The notes under the pieces were generated by a model. It worked only from the letters and a program-made list of their open reading frames with translations. It did no database searches and had not been told where the DNA came from. A stretch of DNA of 64,000 nucleotides, taken from the NCBI RefSeq assembly GCF_001870465.1, contig NZ_MDGK01000052.1, forward strand, positions 186,001 through 250,000. Direction: 5' to 3'. Shown piece after piece: positions 42,745 through 50,681 of the stretch (position 1 is its first letter; the number at the start of each line of letters is the position of its first letter). The stretch comes from Pseudomonas extremorientalis. Lineage in GTDB: Bacteria; Pseudomonadota; Gammaproteobacteria; Pseudomonadales; Pseudomonadaceae. Both the position numbers and the translations under genes were made by a program.

Positions 42745-43266
42745 TCAACGCAGGCCGCGTTGAGTCTCGTCCAGCTCACGGATGTACTTGAAGATTTTAC
42801 GGCTGGTGGCCGGCGCCTTGTTATGCGCCAGCTCGTGCTGGGCCTGACGGATCAGGGAGCGCAGTTGCTGGCGGTCCGCGTCCGGGTAGTCCAGCACGAA
42901 TTTCTCCAGCACCGCGTCATCGCCCGAGATCAGGCGGTCACGCCAACGTTCCAGGTTATGGAAGCGTTCGTTGTACTGGCGAGTGGAGGCATCGGTTTGA
43001 TCGAGCAAAGTCAGAATGGCGTCGATGTCCTGGTCGCGCATCAGCTTGCCGATAAACATGATGTGCCGTTTGCGCGCGATATTCGCGGTGTGCTTGGGCG
43101 CATCGGCCAGGGCCCGGCGCATTTCGTCGGTCAGTGGCAGTTTTGCAATCAAATCTTTTTTGAGCGTTGTAAGGCGCTCGCCGAGGTCAACCAGCGCATG
43201 CAGCTCGCGTTTGACCTGGGTTTTGCTTTTCTCCCCATCGAGGGAGTCGTCGTAAGAATCAACCAT
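42745..43266 (-). CDS. darP: Ribosome-associated protein DarP (YjgA, DUF615)
   Basis: 173 residues, a helical five-bundle protein with the family segments SKTQVKRELHALVDLGERL, HIMFIGKLMRDQDIDAIL and FHNLERWRDRLI. DarP helps late 50S subunit assembly around the peptidyl-transferase centre. The ATG at 43266 was chosen over a TTG 15 bases earlier because MVDSYDDS matches relatives. It is divergent from pmbA, an arrangement shared with E. coli. Confidence 0.93.
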   Translation of the reverse strand: MVDSYDDSLDGEKSKTQVKRELHALVDLGERLTTLKKDLIAKLPLTDEMRRALADAPKHTANIARKRHIMFIGKLMRDQDIDAILTLLDQTDASTRQYNERFHNLERWRDRLISGDDAVLEKFVLDYPDADRQQLRSLIRQAQHELAHNKAPATSRKIFKYIRELDETQRGLR

Positions 43267-43374
43267 GGTGGCAGTCCGCAAAGAAACGCCGCCATGATAA
43301 CCAGTCGGGGGCCGCTTGTCCGGCCCGGTCGCTCGATGGCCTTAACCGAAAGCAGAATTTGAGTGGAGAAAACC

Positions 43375-44721
43375 ATGAGTGCAGCCCAAAGCGTCGGTCC
43401 GCAAGCGTTACCGGCACTGCAGGAACAAGTCGAGCAGATCCTTGCCGAGGCCAAGCGCCAAGGCGCCAGTGCCTGTGAGGTGGCGGTGTCGCTGGAGCAG
43501 GGGCTGTCCACGTCGGTGCGCCAGCGGGAAGTGGAAACTGTCGAGTTCAATCGTGACCAGGGCTTCGGCATCACCTTGTATGTGGGGCAGCGCAAAGGTT
43601 CGGCCAGCACCTCGGCCAGTGGCCCGGAAGCGATTCGCGAGACAGTCGCCGCTGCGCTGGCGATTGCCAAGCACACGTCCGAGGATGAAAGCTCGGGCCT
43701 GGCCGACAAGGCGCTGATGGCCAAGGAGCTGAAGGACTTCGATCTGTTCCACGCCTGGGATATCACGCCGGAGCAGGCCATCGAGCAGGCGCTGACCTGC
43801 GAAGCCGCTGCGTTCGACGCCGATGCCCGCATCAAGAACGCTGATGGCACCACGTTGAGTACTCATCAGGGCTGCCGCGTATATGGCAACAGCCATGGTT
43901 TCATCGGTGGTTATGCGTCCACTCGCCATAGCCTGAGCTGCGTGATGATCGCCGAGGCCAACGGCCAGATGCAGCGCGATTACTGGTATGACGTGAACCG
44001 CCAGGGCGATTTGCTGGCTGACCCGGTCAGCATTGGCCAGCGCGCTGCGCAGCGTGCGGCGAGCCGTCTGGGCGCGCGCCCGGTGCCAACCTGCGAGGTG
44101 CCGGTGTTGTTTTCGGCGGAGTTGGCCGGCGGCTTGTTCGGCAGTTTCCTGGGGGCGATTTCCGGCGGCAACCTGTACCGCAAGTCGTCGTTCCTTGAAG
44201 GTGCGATCGGCCAGAAGCTGTTCCCCGAATGGCTGACCATCGATGAGCGTCCGCACCTGATGCGCGCCATGGGCAGTTCGGCGTTCGACGGTGATGGTCT
44301 GGCCACGTATGCCAAGCCGTTTGTCGAGAACGGGGAGTTGGTGTCCTACGTATTGGGTACTTACGCCGGTCGTAAATTGGGCCTGCCAAGCACCGCAAAC
44401 TCCGGTGGCGTGCACAACTTGTTCGTTACCCATGGTGATGAAGACCAGGCGGCGCTGCTGCGGCGCATGGGGCGTGGCCTGCTGGTGACCGAGTTGATGG
44501 GCCATGGCCTGAATATGGTTACGGGCGACTACTCCCGTGGTGCAGCGGGTTTCTGGGTGGAAAACGGCGAGATTCAGTTTGCCGTTCAAGAGGTGACGAT
44601 TGCCGGCAACATGCGCGATATGTTCAAGCAGATCGTCGCTGTCGGAAACGACTTGGAGTTGCGTAGCAATATCCGTACGGGATCGGTGTTGATCGAGCGG
44701 ATGACCGTCGCCGGCAGCTGA
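43375..44721 (+). CDS. pmbA: Metalloprotease PmbA/TldE
   Basis: 448 residues, paralogous to TldD but without an HExxxH motif (the matching region reads LFSAELAGGLFGSFLGAISG). This is as expected for TldE, which pairs with TldD and contributes to the peptide channel. The ATG at 43375 has GTGGAG eight bases upstream; a GTG 12 bases earlier sits inside that site. Followed by a strong terminator. Confidence 0.96.
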   Translation: MSAAQSVGPQALPALQEQVEQILAEAKRQGASACEVAVSLEQGLSTSVRQREVETVEFNRDQGFGITLYVGQRKGSASTSASGPEAIRETVAAALAIAKHTSEDESSGLADKALMAKELKDFDLFHAWDITPEQAIEQALTCEAAAFDADARIKNADGTTLSTHQGCRVYGNSHGFIGGYASTRHSLSCVMIAEANGQMQRDYWYDVNRQGDLLADPVSIGQRAAQRAASRLGARPVPTCEVPVLFSAELAGGLFGSFLGAISGGNLYRKSSFLEGAIGQKLFPEWLTIDERPHLMRAMGSSAFDGDGLATYAKPFVENGELVSYVLGTYAGRKLGLPSTANSGGVHNLFVTHGDEDQAALLRRMGRGLLVTELMGHGLNMVTGDYSRGAAGFWVENGEIQFAVQEVTIAGNMRDMFKQIVAVGNDLELRSNIRTGSVLIERMTVAGS

Positions 44722-44744
44722 TCCTTCAGACGCGCTTCAACAAG

Positions 44745-44781
44745 AAGGCGCGCCATCTTTATAGATGGCGCGCCTTTTTTT
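44745..44781 (+). terminator. Intrinsic terminator after pmbA
   Basis: AAGGCGCGCCATC (44745-44757) pairs perfectly with GATGGCGCGCCTT (44764-44776) around a six-base loop, followed by TTTTT. Confidence 0.96.
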
Positions 44782-44839
44782 GTGGCTGCGTGTCAGGAGG
44801 ATTATCCTGCTACTCTTGTTTTGATTCTCAATATCATTT

Positions 44840-44858
44840 AATAATAAATATCATTACC
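44840..44858 (+). promoter_or_regulatory. Fur box before fagA-fumC-sodA operon
   Basis: AATAATAAATATCATTACC matches the 19-bp Fur consensus (GATAATGATAATCATTATC) at 14 positions, counted by hand. A second, weaker match (11 of 19) begins at 44823 and overlaps it by two bases. It lies 15 nt before the fagA start. Fur control of the same gene set is known in P. aeruginosa. Confidence 0.85.
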
Positions 44859-44873
44859 GAGTGAGCGTGGATC

Positions 44874-45269
44874 ATGAGTTCTGTCCTGCATGAGGATCCT
44901 TACCTGGAGAGCTGGCGCTGGATGAGTCGCCAGATTCGTTGCGGCCTCGACCCCAACGAGCCGCGCCTGATCGAACATTACCTCAACGAGGGTCGATACC
45001 TGGCGTGCTGCACCGCGACCCATCCGTGGACGATCGCTGAAACCTCATTCCGCCTGTTGCTCGACACTGCCAGCGATATTGCACTGCCGTGGCATTGGCG
45101 TTCCCTGTGCTTGGACCAGGCCTGGCGCCCGCTGCGCGACCTGGAAAAACTCTCCCACTGTGCCTGCCGCCTCAAGCGCTGGCAGACCTTTGCCTGGCAA
45201 TTGGCGACCTGCGAATTGCTGCCTTCCATTTCTGTTTCTGACCTGGTGCAAGGATCTAACGATGAGTAA
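44874..45269 (+). CDS. fagA: Fur-associated protein FagA
   Basis: 131 residues, soluble, His/Trp/Cys-rich (LACCTATHPWTIAE, SLCLDQAWRPL, HCACRLKRW). It corresponds to the first gene of the Fur-regulated fagA-fumC-orfX-sodA operon of P. aeruginosa, whose function is still undefined. It begins right behind the Fur box and its last codons overlap the fumC start by eight bases. The Cys pairs might bind metal; this is only a suggestion from sequence. Confidence 0.88.
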   Translation: MSSVLHEDPYLESWRWMSRQIRCGLDPNEPRLIEHYLNEGRYLACCTATHPWTIAETSFRLLLDTASDIALPWHWRSLCLDQAWRPLRDLEKLSHCACRLKRWQTFAWQLATCELLPSISVSDLVQGSNDE

Positions 45270-46638
45270 CACCCGTATCGAACGCGACAGCATGGGCGAA
45301 CTGCAGGTGCCTGCCGAAGCCTTGTATGGCGCACAAACCCAGCGCGCGGTGAACAACTTCCCCATCAGTCATCAACGTATGCCCGCGCAATTCATTCGCG
45401 CTCTGATCCTGGCAAAGGCAGCTGCTGCCAAGGTTAACGTTGATCTCAAGCAGATCAGCGAAGGGCAGGGCAAGGCCATCGTCGATGCCGCCCAAGGCTT
45501 GCTGGAAGGCGACTTCATGCAGCACTTCCCGGTGGACATCTTCCAGACCGGCTCCGGCACCAGCTCCAACATGAACGCCAACGAAGTGATTGCGACCCTT
45601 GCCAGCCGCTTGCTGGGTGAGCCGGTCAACCCAAATGACCACGTGAATTGCGGCCAAAGCAGCAACGACATCATTCCGACCACGATCCACGTCAGCGCCG
45701 CGCTGGTGCTGCATGAGCAAACACTGCCCGCACTGTTGCATCTGGTGCAGGTGATCGAGCAGAAGGCACAAGAGGTTCACCCGTTCATCAAGACTGGCCG
45801 CACTCACTTGATGGACGCCATGCCGGTGCGCATGAGCCAGGTGCTCAACGGTTGGGCGCAGCAGCTCAAGGCCAATATCGGGCATTTGCAGGACCTTCTG
45901 CCGAGTTTGCAAGCGTTGGCTCAGGGCGGTACTGCGGTCGGCACCGGAATCAACGCACACCCGGAATTCGCGGTGCGTTTCAGTCAGCAATTGAGCAGCC
46001 TGACCAGTGTGAAATTCACTCCGGGCAAGAACCTCTTCGCCCTGATTGGCTCCCAGGACACCGCCGTCGCTGTGTCCGGGCAGTTGAAAGCCACCGCCGT
46101 GTCGCTGATGAAAATCGCCAACGACCTGCGCTGGATGAACTCCGGCCCACTCGCAGGCCTGGGGGAAATCGAGCTGGAAGGCCTGCAGCCTGGTTCGTCG
46201 ATCATGCCCGGCAAGGTCAACCCGGTGATCCCTGAAGCCACCGCGATGGTGGCCGCACAAGTCATCGGCAACGACACGGTCATCACGGTCGCCGGCCAGT
46301 CGGGCAACTTCGAACTGAACGTGATGCTGCCGATCATCGCCAATAACCTGCTCAGCAGCCTCGAGTTGCTGGCCAACTCCAGTCGTTTGCTGGCAGACAA
46401 GGCCATTGCCAGCTTCAAGGTCAATGAGGCCAAGCTCAAGGAAGCGCTGTCGCGCAACCCGATCCTGGTCACCGCACTCAACCCGATCATCGGTTACCAA
46501 AAGGCCGCTGAAATCGCCAAGAAGGCCTATCAGCAGGGCCGTCCGGTGATTGATGTCGCCCTTGAGCACACCGACTTGCCGCGCAGCCAACTGGAAATCC
46601 TGCTGGATCCGGAAAAGCTCACGGCCGGCGGCGTGTAA
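45262..46638 (+). CDS. fumC: Class II fumarate hydratase (iron-independent)
   Basis: 458 residues. The class II signature GSSIMPGKVNP and the substrate-binding GSGTSSNMNANE and GRTHLMDAMPV are present, with no Fe-S cysteines. It hydrates fumarate to malate in the TCA cycle and replaces iron-sulfur fumarases when iron is low, which explains its place behind a Fur box. AAGGA precedes the ATG at 45262, which overlaps the fagA end by eight bases; the frame stays open further upstream, but that part is fagA in another frame. Confidence 0.97.
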   Translation: MSNTRIERDSMGELQVPAEALYGAQTQRAVNNFPISHQRMPAQFIRALILAKAAAAKVNVDLKQISEGQGKAIVDAAQGLLEGDFMQHFPVDIFQTGSGTSSNMNANEVIATLASRLLGEPVNPNDHVNCGQSSNDIIPTTIHVSAALVLHEQTLPALLHLVQVIEQKAQEVHPFIKTGRTHLMDAMPVRMSQVLNGWAQQLKANIGHLQDLLPSLQALAQGGTAVGTGINAHPEFAVRFSQQLSSLTSVKFTPGKNLFALIGSQDTAVAVSGQLKATAVSLMKIANDLRWMNSGPLAGLGEIELEGLQPGSSIMPGKVNPVIPEATAMVAAQVIGNDTVITVAGQSGNFELNVMLPIIANNLLSSLELLANSSRLLADKAIASFKVNEAKLKEALSRNPILVTALNPIIGYQKAAEIAKKAYQQGRPVIDVALEHTDLPRSQLEILLDPEKLTAGGV

Positions 46639-46665
46639 TCACCGACTCTGCTTTGGAGGCTCACC

Positions 46666-47094
46666 ATGGAGCACTGGAAACGCACGATCGAACGGGCCAA
46701 TCGCTGCTTTATGGCGGGTGAATTGGTTGACGCTCGCGAGGCTTACTTGCAAGCCCTGGCCCTGGCCCAAGTGCTGTTCGAGCGCTGGGCGGATGCCGAC
46801 GAAGCAGTGGCGGCTTGCGTCATTTCCCATCACAACCTGGCGGACCTGCACCTGCGGCTGAACCAGCCGGAAGAAAGCGCGGAATACCTTTGCGCGATCC
46901 ACCAGCGTCTGTTGCAGACCATGCAGGACCCGCGCCTGAGCCCGCAGTTGCGGGAAGCGGCGCTGCGCCAGAGCAGCAAAACCTATGTCGAACTGTTGAA
47001 TTTCATCAGCGATCACGGCGAATACCCTCGCACCCATCGCTTGCTGGGCGGTACTGCGGCGCAGCTCGCCACGCCCCACTACGGAGCACATTGA
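46666..47094 (+). CDS. OrfX of the fagA-fumC-sodA operon, TPR-like
   Basis: 142 residues, all-helical. The pattern of two or three helix pairs (AGELVDAREAYLQALALAQVLF, SHHNLADLHLRLNQPEESAEYL) resembles tetratricopeptide repeats. It corresponds to orfX between fumC and sodA in P. aeruginosa and has no known function. GGAGG before the ATG is a strong ribosome binding site, and the stop lies one base before the sodA start codon. Confidence 0.88.
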   Translation: MEHWKRTIERANRCFMAGELVDAREAYLQALALAQVLFERWADADEAVAACVISHHNLADLHLRLNQPEESAEYLCAIHQRLLQTMQDPRLSPQLREAALRQSSKTYVELLNFISDHGEYPRTHRLLGGTAAQLATPHYGAH

Positions 47095-47095
47095 A

Positions 47096-47707
47096 ATGAC
47101 TTACACCTTGCCTGCCTTGCCTTACGCGTATGACGCCCTGGAACCGCATATCGATGCGCAAACCATGGAGATTCACTACACCAAGCACCACCAGACTTAC
47201 ATCAATAACCTCAACGCGGCGGTCGAAGGCACCGAGTTCGCGGGCTGGCCGGTCGAGAAACTGGTGTCCAGCGTGCAGCAACTGCCGGAAAAACTGCGCG
47301 CAGCGGTGATCAATCAGGGCGGCGGCCATGCCAACCACTCGTTGTTCTGGGCGGTGATGTCGCCCAAAGGCGGTGGCAAGCCCGAAGGTGCGTTGGGCAA
47401 AGCCCTCGACGAACAGTTGGGTGGTTTTGAGAGTTTCAAGGAAGCCTTCACCAAAGCCGCTTTGACGCGCTTCGGAAGCGGTTGGGCCTGGTTGAGCGTC
47501 ACCCCGCAAAAGACTCTGGTGGTGGAGAGCAGTGGTAATCAAGACAGTCCATTGATGAACGGCAATACACCGATCCTCGGTCTGGACGTCTGGGAGCATG
47601 CCTACTACCTGCTGTACCAGAACCGCCGCCCCGAATACATCAATGCCTTCTACAGTGTTATCAACTGGCCAGAAGTTGCCGCCCGCTATCAGGCCGCTTT
47701 GGCCTGA
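47096..47707 (+). CDS. sodA: Manganese superoxide dismutase
   Basis: 203 residues. Metal ligands are H27, H81, D164 and H168 (HYTKHH, GGHANHSLFW, LDVWEHAYYL). Features that favour Mn over Fe are the GGGHANH segment and the active-site Gln in GNQDSPLM. It removes superoxide in the cytosol. Being behind a Fur box, it is made when iron for FeSOD (SodB) is scarce. It begins one base after the orfX stop, so the two are likely coupled. Confidence 0.97.
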   Translation: MTYTLPALPYAYDALEPHIDAQTMEIHYTKHHQTYINNLNAAVEGTEFAGWPVEKLVSSVQQLPEKLRAAVINQGGGHANHSLFWAVMSPKGGGKPEGALGKALDEQLGGFESFKEAFTKAALTRFGSGWAWLSVTPQKTLVVESSGNQDSPLMNGNTPILGLDVWEHAYYLLYQNRRPEYINAFYSVINWPEVAARYQAALA

Positions 47708-47738
47708 AAACCACCCTCGACAAGATCTAAGGCCGACT

Positions 47739-48632
47739 ATGGGGACTGACACACTGGCGATCAGTAGCGGACGAATGTTTCGTTATGCGTTTGGCTCGCT
47801 GCTGCTATTGGCAGGTACTGCATTGCTGGTGGCCCACGGGCTGGCCTGGCTGAACCTGGAACCGCGCATCCTGCGCGCCCTGCAAGGCGGCTCCATTTGC
47901 GCCCTGGGGACGGCGCTGGGCGCGGTCCCGGTACTGGTGATCCGACGCATGCCGGTGGCGCTGAGCGACACATTGCTGGGTTTTGGTGCAGGCGTGATGC
48001 TGGCGGCGACGGCGTTTTCGCTGATCGTCCCGGGCATTGCCGCGGCTGAAAGCCTGGGGCTCTCACCGTGGGGTGCCAGTGGTTTGATCAGCTTTGGCAT
48101 CATGCTGGGGGCATTCGGGTTGTACTTGGTTGACCGTAAGGTCTCCGGGGCGAGTCCGGAAATGCTGGTGGGCACGCCGGACAAGCCGGTAATTCCACCG
48201 CGTATCTGGTTATTCGTGTTTGCCATCATCGCCCACAACATCCCCGAAGGCATGGCGGTAGGCGTTTCCGCCGGTGGTGGCATGCCGGATGCCGACAGCC
48301 TGGCCATGGGCATCGCGTTGCAGGACGTGCCCGAGGGACTGGTGATTGCGTTGGTGTTGGCCGGGGCGGGAATGTCGCGGGTCAAGGCGTTCCTGATCGG
48401 CGCTGCATCAGGTCTGGTGGAGCCCGTATTCGCTGTGCTCTGCGCCTGGCTGGTCAGCCTGGCCGAAGTGTTGTTGCCTTTGGGGTTGGCCCTGGCTGCT
48501 GGCGCAATGCTGTTGGTGGTGACCCACGAAGTCATCCCCGAGTCGCGACGCAATGGTCACGAAAAACTCGCCAGCCTGGGCCTGTGCATCGGTTTTTGCT
48601 TGATGATGGTGATGGACACCGCTTTGGGGTAG
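47739..48632 (+). CDS. ZIP-family metal transporter
   Basis: 297 residues with about eight membrane helices. The metal site motifs are HNIPEGMAVG in helix 4 and LQDVPEGLVIAL in helix 5 (Gln in place of the usual His), and HEVIPES comes later. The family takes up Zn, Mn or Fe. Its place downstream of Mn-SOD under Fur, as in P. aeruginosa, makes Mn supply an attractive idea but not a proven one. The start is the ATG of MGTDTLAIS, 31 nt after sodA, with AAGG upstream. Confidence 0.9.
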   Translation: MGTDTLAISSGRMFRYAFGSLLLLAGTALLVAHGLAWLNLEPRILRALQGGSICALGTALGAVPVLVIRRMPVALSDTLLGFGAGVMLAATAFSLIVPGIAAAESLGLSPWGASGLISFGIMLGAFGLYLVDRKVSGASPEMLVGTPDKPVIPPRIWLFVFAIIAHNIPEGMAVGVSAGGGMPDADSLAMGIALQDVPEGLVIALVLAGAGMSRVKAFLIGAASGLVEPVFAVLCAWLVSLAEVLLPLGLALAAGAMLLVVTHEVIPESRRNGHEKLASLGLCIGFCLMMVMDTALG

Positions 48633-48644
48633 GTAAAGTCTACT

Positions 48645-48671
48645 GTAGGAGCGAGCAAGCTCGCTTCCACA
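48645..48671. repeat. REP-like element, GTAGGAGCGAGC family
   Basis: GTAGGAGCGAGC-AA-GCTCGCTTCCAC is an imperfect palindrome of a second REP class common in fluorescent pseudomonads. It lies between the convergent ends of the ZIP gene and ptsO. Confidence 0.8.
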
Positions 48672-48676
48672 TAGGG

Positions 48677-48949
48677 TTATTCACCTTCGTCGAAGTAATT
48701 GTTGATCAGCGCCACCAGCGCGGCCATTGCTTCGTCTTCCTGCTCGCCTTCCGTCTTCAAGTGAATCCGGGTGCCCTTGCCGGCCGCCAGCATCATCATG
48801 GCCATGATGCTCTTGCCGTCGACCATGGATTCCGGTGTACGCCCGGCGCGGATCTGGCAGGGGAACTGCCCTGCTACGCCCACGAACTTGGCCGAGGCGC
48901 GGGCGTGCAAGCCCAGCTTGTTGATGATTTCAATTTCCAGAGCGGGCAT
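48677..48949 (-). CDS. ptsO: Nitrogen PTS phosphocarrier NPr
   Basis: 90 residues, HPr fold, with the phosphorylated His15 in LGLHARASAKFV and the Ser-46-type helix GKSIMAMMML. It accepts phosphate from EI-Ntr (PtsP) and passes it to PtsN. The nitrogen PTS regulates rather than transports sugar. It is the last gene of the rpoN cluster, 16 nt after rapZ. Confidence 0.95.
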   Translation of the reverse strand: MPALEIEIINKLGLHARASAKFVGVAGQFPCQIRAGRTPESMVDGKSIMAMMMLAAGKGTRIHLKTEGEQEDEAMAALVALINNYFDEGE

Positions 48950-48965
48950 CGCGGGGGTGTTCCTT

Positions 48966-49823
48966 TCAGCTAAGGTCGCGGTGGCGGACCTGGACGTTCT
49001 TGAGGGTTTGTTGCAGCACCTGGCCCAGGCGCTCGGTCAGGTAGACGGAGCGGTGATGGCCGCCAGTGCAGCCGATGGCAATGGTGACATAGGCGCGGTT
49101 GCTTGCAGCAAAGCGTGGCAGCCATTTGAGCAAGTAGGTGGAAATATCCTGGAACATCTCCTCCACATCCGGTTGTGCCGCCAGGTAATCGGCCACGGGC
49201 TGATCCAGCCCGGACTGGTCACGCAGCTCCGGTTTCCAGTACGGGTTAGGCAGGCAGCGCACATCGAACACCAGGTCGGCGTCGACCGGCATGCCGCGCT
49301 TGAACCCGAACGACTCCACGAGGAACGCCGTGCCCGGCTCCGGCTGGTTCAGCAGGCGCAGCTTGATGGCATCGCGCAACTGGTACAGGTTGAGGCTGGT
49401 GGTGTTTATCTTGAGGTCGGCGAGATCAATGATCGGTCCCAGCAGCTTGGTTTCGTCTTCGATGGCTTCGGCCAGAGAGCGATGGGGGCTGCTGAGGGGG
49501 TGGCGCCGGCGGGTCTCGGAGAAGCGTTTGAGCAGGGTCTCTTCGTCGGCGTCCAGGTACAGCACGTCGCAATGAATGTGCTTGCCCCGCACTTCCTCGA
49601 GCAATTGCGGGAATCGCTCGAGGTGGCTGGGCAGGTTACGGGCATCAATTGAAACGGCGACCAGCGGTTGGGCCAGTTCGGTATGGATCAAGGCACGTTC
49701 CGCCAACTCTGGCAGCAGGCCGGCGGGCAGGTTGTCGATGCAATAGAACCCGTTGTCCTCAAGAACGTTGAGGGCGGTGCTTTTACCCGAGCCGGAGCGG
49801 CCGCTGACGATGATCAAGCGCAT
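48966..49823 (-). CDS. rapZ: RNase adapter protein RapZ
   Basis: 285 residues. The N-terminal P-loop GRSGSGKST (~8-16) and the C-terminal domain with IGCTGGHHRSVYLTERL match RapZ/YvcJ. In enterobacteria it hands GlmZ small RNA to RNase E and so controls glucosamine-6-phosphate synthase. The GlmY/GlmZ RNAs are not known from Pseudomonas, so the partner here is uncertain. It lies between ptsN and ptsO in the conserved order. Confidence 0.95.
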   Translation of the reverse strand: MRLIIVSGRSGSGKSTALNVLEDNGFYCIDNLPAGLLPELAERALIHTELAQPLVAVSIDARNLPSHLERFPQLLEEVRGKHIHCDVLYLDADEETLLKRFSETRRRHPLSSPHRSLAEAIEDETKLLGPIIDLADLKINTTSLNLYQLRDAIKLRLLNQPEPGTAFLVESFGFKRGMPVDADLVFDVRCLPNPYWKPELRDQSGLDQPVADYLAAQPDVEEMFQDISTYLLKWLPRFAASNRAYVTIAIGCTGGHHRSVYLTERLGQVLQQTLKNVQVRHRDLS

Positions 49824-49825
49824 GG

Positions 49826-50290
49826 TTACTGCCCGTTCTGTTCATCCAGGACAACCTGGTACAGCGCCTCATTGCTGCTGGCGCTACGCAGTTTGTCGCG
49901 TACTTCCTTGCGGTCGAGCATGCTGGCGATCTGCCGGAGCAGTTCCAGGTGCGCATCGGTAGCGGCTTGCGGGACCAGCAGGACGAACAGCAGGTCTACC
50001 GGCGCACCGTCGATGGCGTCGAAATCGATGGGGGCTTCCAGGTGCAGCAGGGCACTGACAGGTGTTTCGCAGCCTTTGAGGCGACAGTGAGGAATGGCGA
50101 TGCCGTTGCCAAAACCCGTGGAACCGAGTTTTTCACGGGCAATCAGCGCATCGAAGACATCCTGCATCTCCAGATCCGGCACTTCGCGCGCGATCAGGTT
50201 GGCAATTTGTTCGAGGGCTTTCTTTTTACTGCCGCCCGGCACGTTCACGAGGGAACGGCCGGGGGTCAGGATGGTTTCAAGTCGGATCAT
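49826..50290 (-). CDS. ptsN: Nitrogen regulatory EIIA protein PtsN
   Basis: 154 residues, EIIA fold of the fructose/mannitol type. The phosphorylated His68 lies in GIAIPHCRL. Its phosphorylation state affects sigma-54 promoters, potassium uptake and, in P. putida, sugar metabolism. It is two nucleotides from rapZ and ten from hpf in the same transcription unit. Confidence 0.96.
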   Translation of the reverse strand: MIRLETILTPGRSLVNVPGGSKKKALEQIANLIAREVPDLEMQDVFDALIAREKLGSTGFGNGIAIPHCRLKGCETPVSALLHLEAPIDFDAIDGAPVDLLFVLLVPQAATDAHLELLRQIASMLDRKEVRDKLRSASSNEALYQVVLDEQNGQ

Positions 50291-50300
50291 GGGGGGAGAG

Positions 50301-50606
50301 TTAACGACCTGTACCTTGCATCAGGTGCAGATTCTTTTCCTTATGCTTTATGAGTTGGCGGTCCAGCTTGTCGTAGAGCGAGTCGATCGCCGCGTACATG
50401 TCTTCATGTTCCGCATTGGCGACGAGCTTGGCATTCGGTACGTGCAGGGTGGCCTCGATTTTCTGCTTGAGCTTATCCACCTCCATGATGACCTGCACGT
50501 TGGTGATCTTGTCAAAATGCCCTGCAAGCTTGTTCAACTTGCTTTCGGTGTACTCACGCAGGGGCTTGGTCACTTCCAGTTGGTGTCCACTGATGTTGAC
50601 TTGCAT
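50301..50606 (-). CDS. hpf: Ribosome hibernation promoting factor, short type
   Basis: 101 residues with the beta-alpha-beta-beta-beta-alpha fold (MQVNISGHQLEVTKPLREYT). It lacks the dimerising C-terminal domain of long HPF. It binds the 30S decoding centre and stabilises inactive ribosomes in stationary phase. The ATG at 50606 has AAGGAG nearby; frames starting earlier run into the rpoN end region. It follows rpoN by 75 nt, as in most gammaproteobacteria. Confidence 0.95.
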   Translation of the reverse strand: MQVNISGHQLEVTKPLREYTESKLNKLAGHFDKITNVQVIMEVDKLKQKIEATLHVPNAKLVANAEHEDMYAAIDSLYDKLDRQLIKHKEKNLHLMQGTGR

Positions 50607-50681
50607 ACAGCTTCTCCTTCGTTGCCAGTGCATAAAGCGGCAGGCAAAGGCGCCTGCCACTGGAACGCTGTGGCCCGCCCG

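Noticed and set aside
45079..45261. Longer fumC with 61 extra N-terminal residues
   Set aside because: The extension is fagA in another frame; AAGGA before the ATG at 45262 and the conserved N-terminus decide the start.
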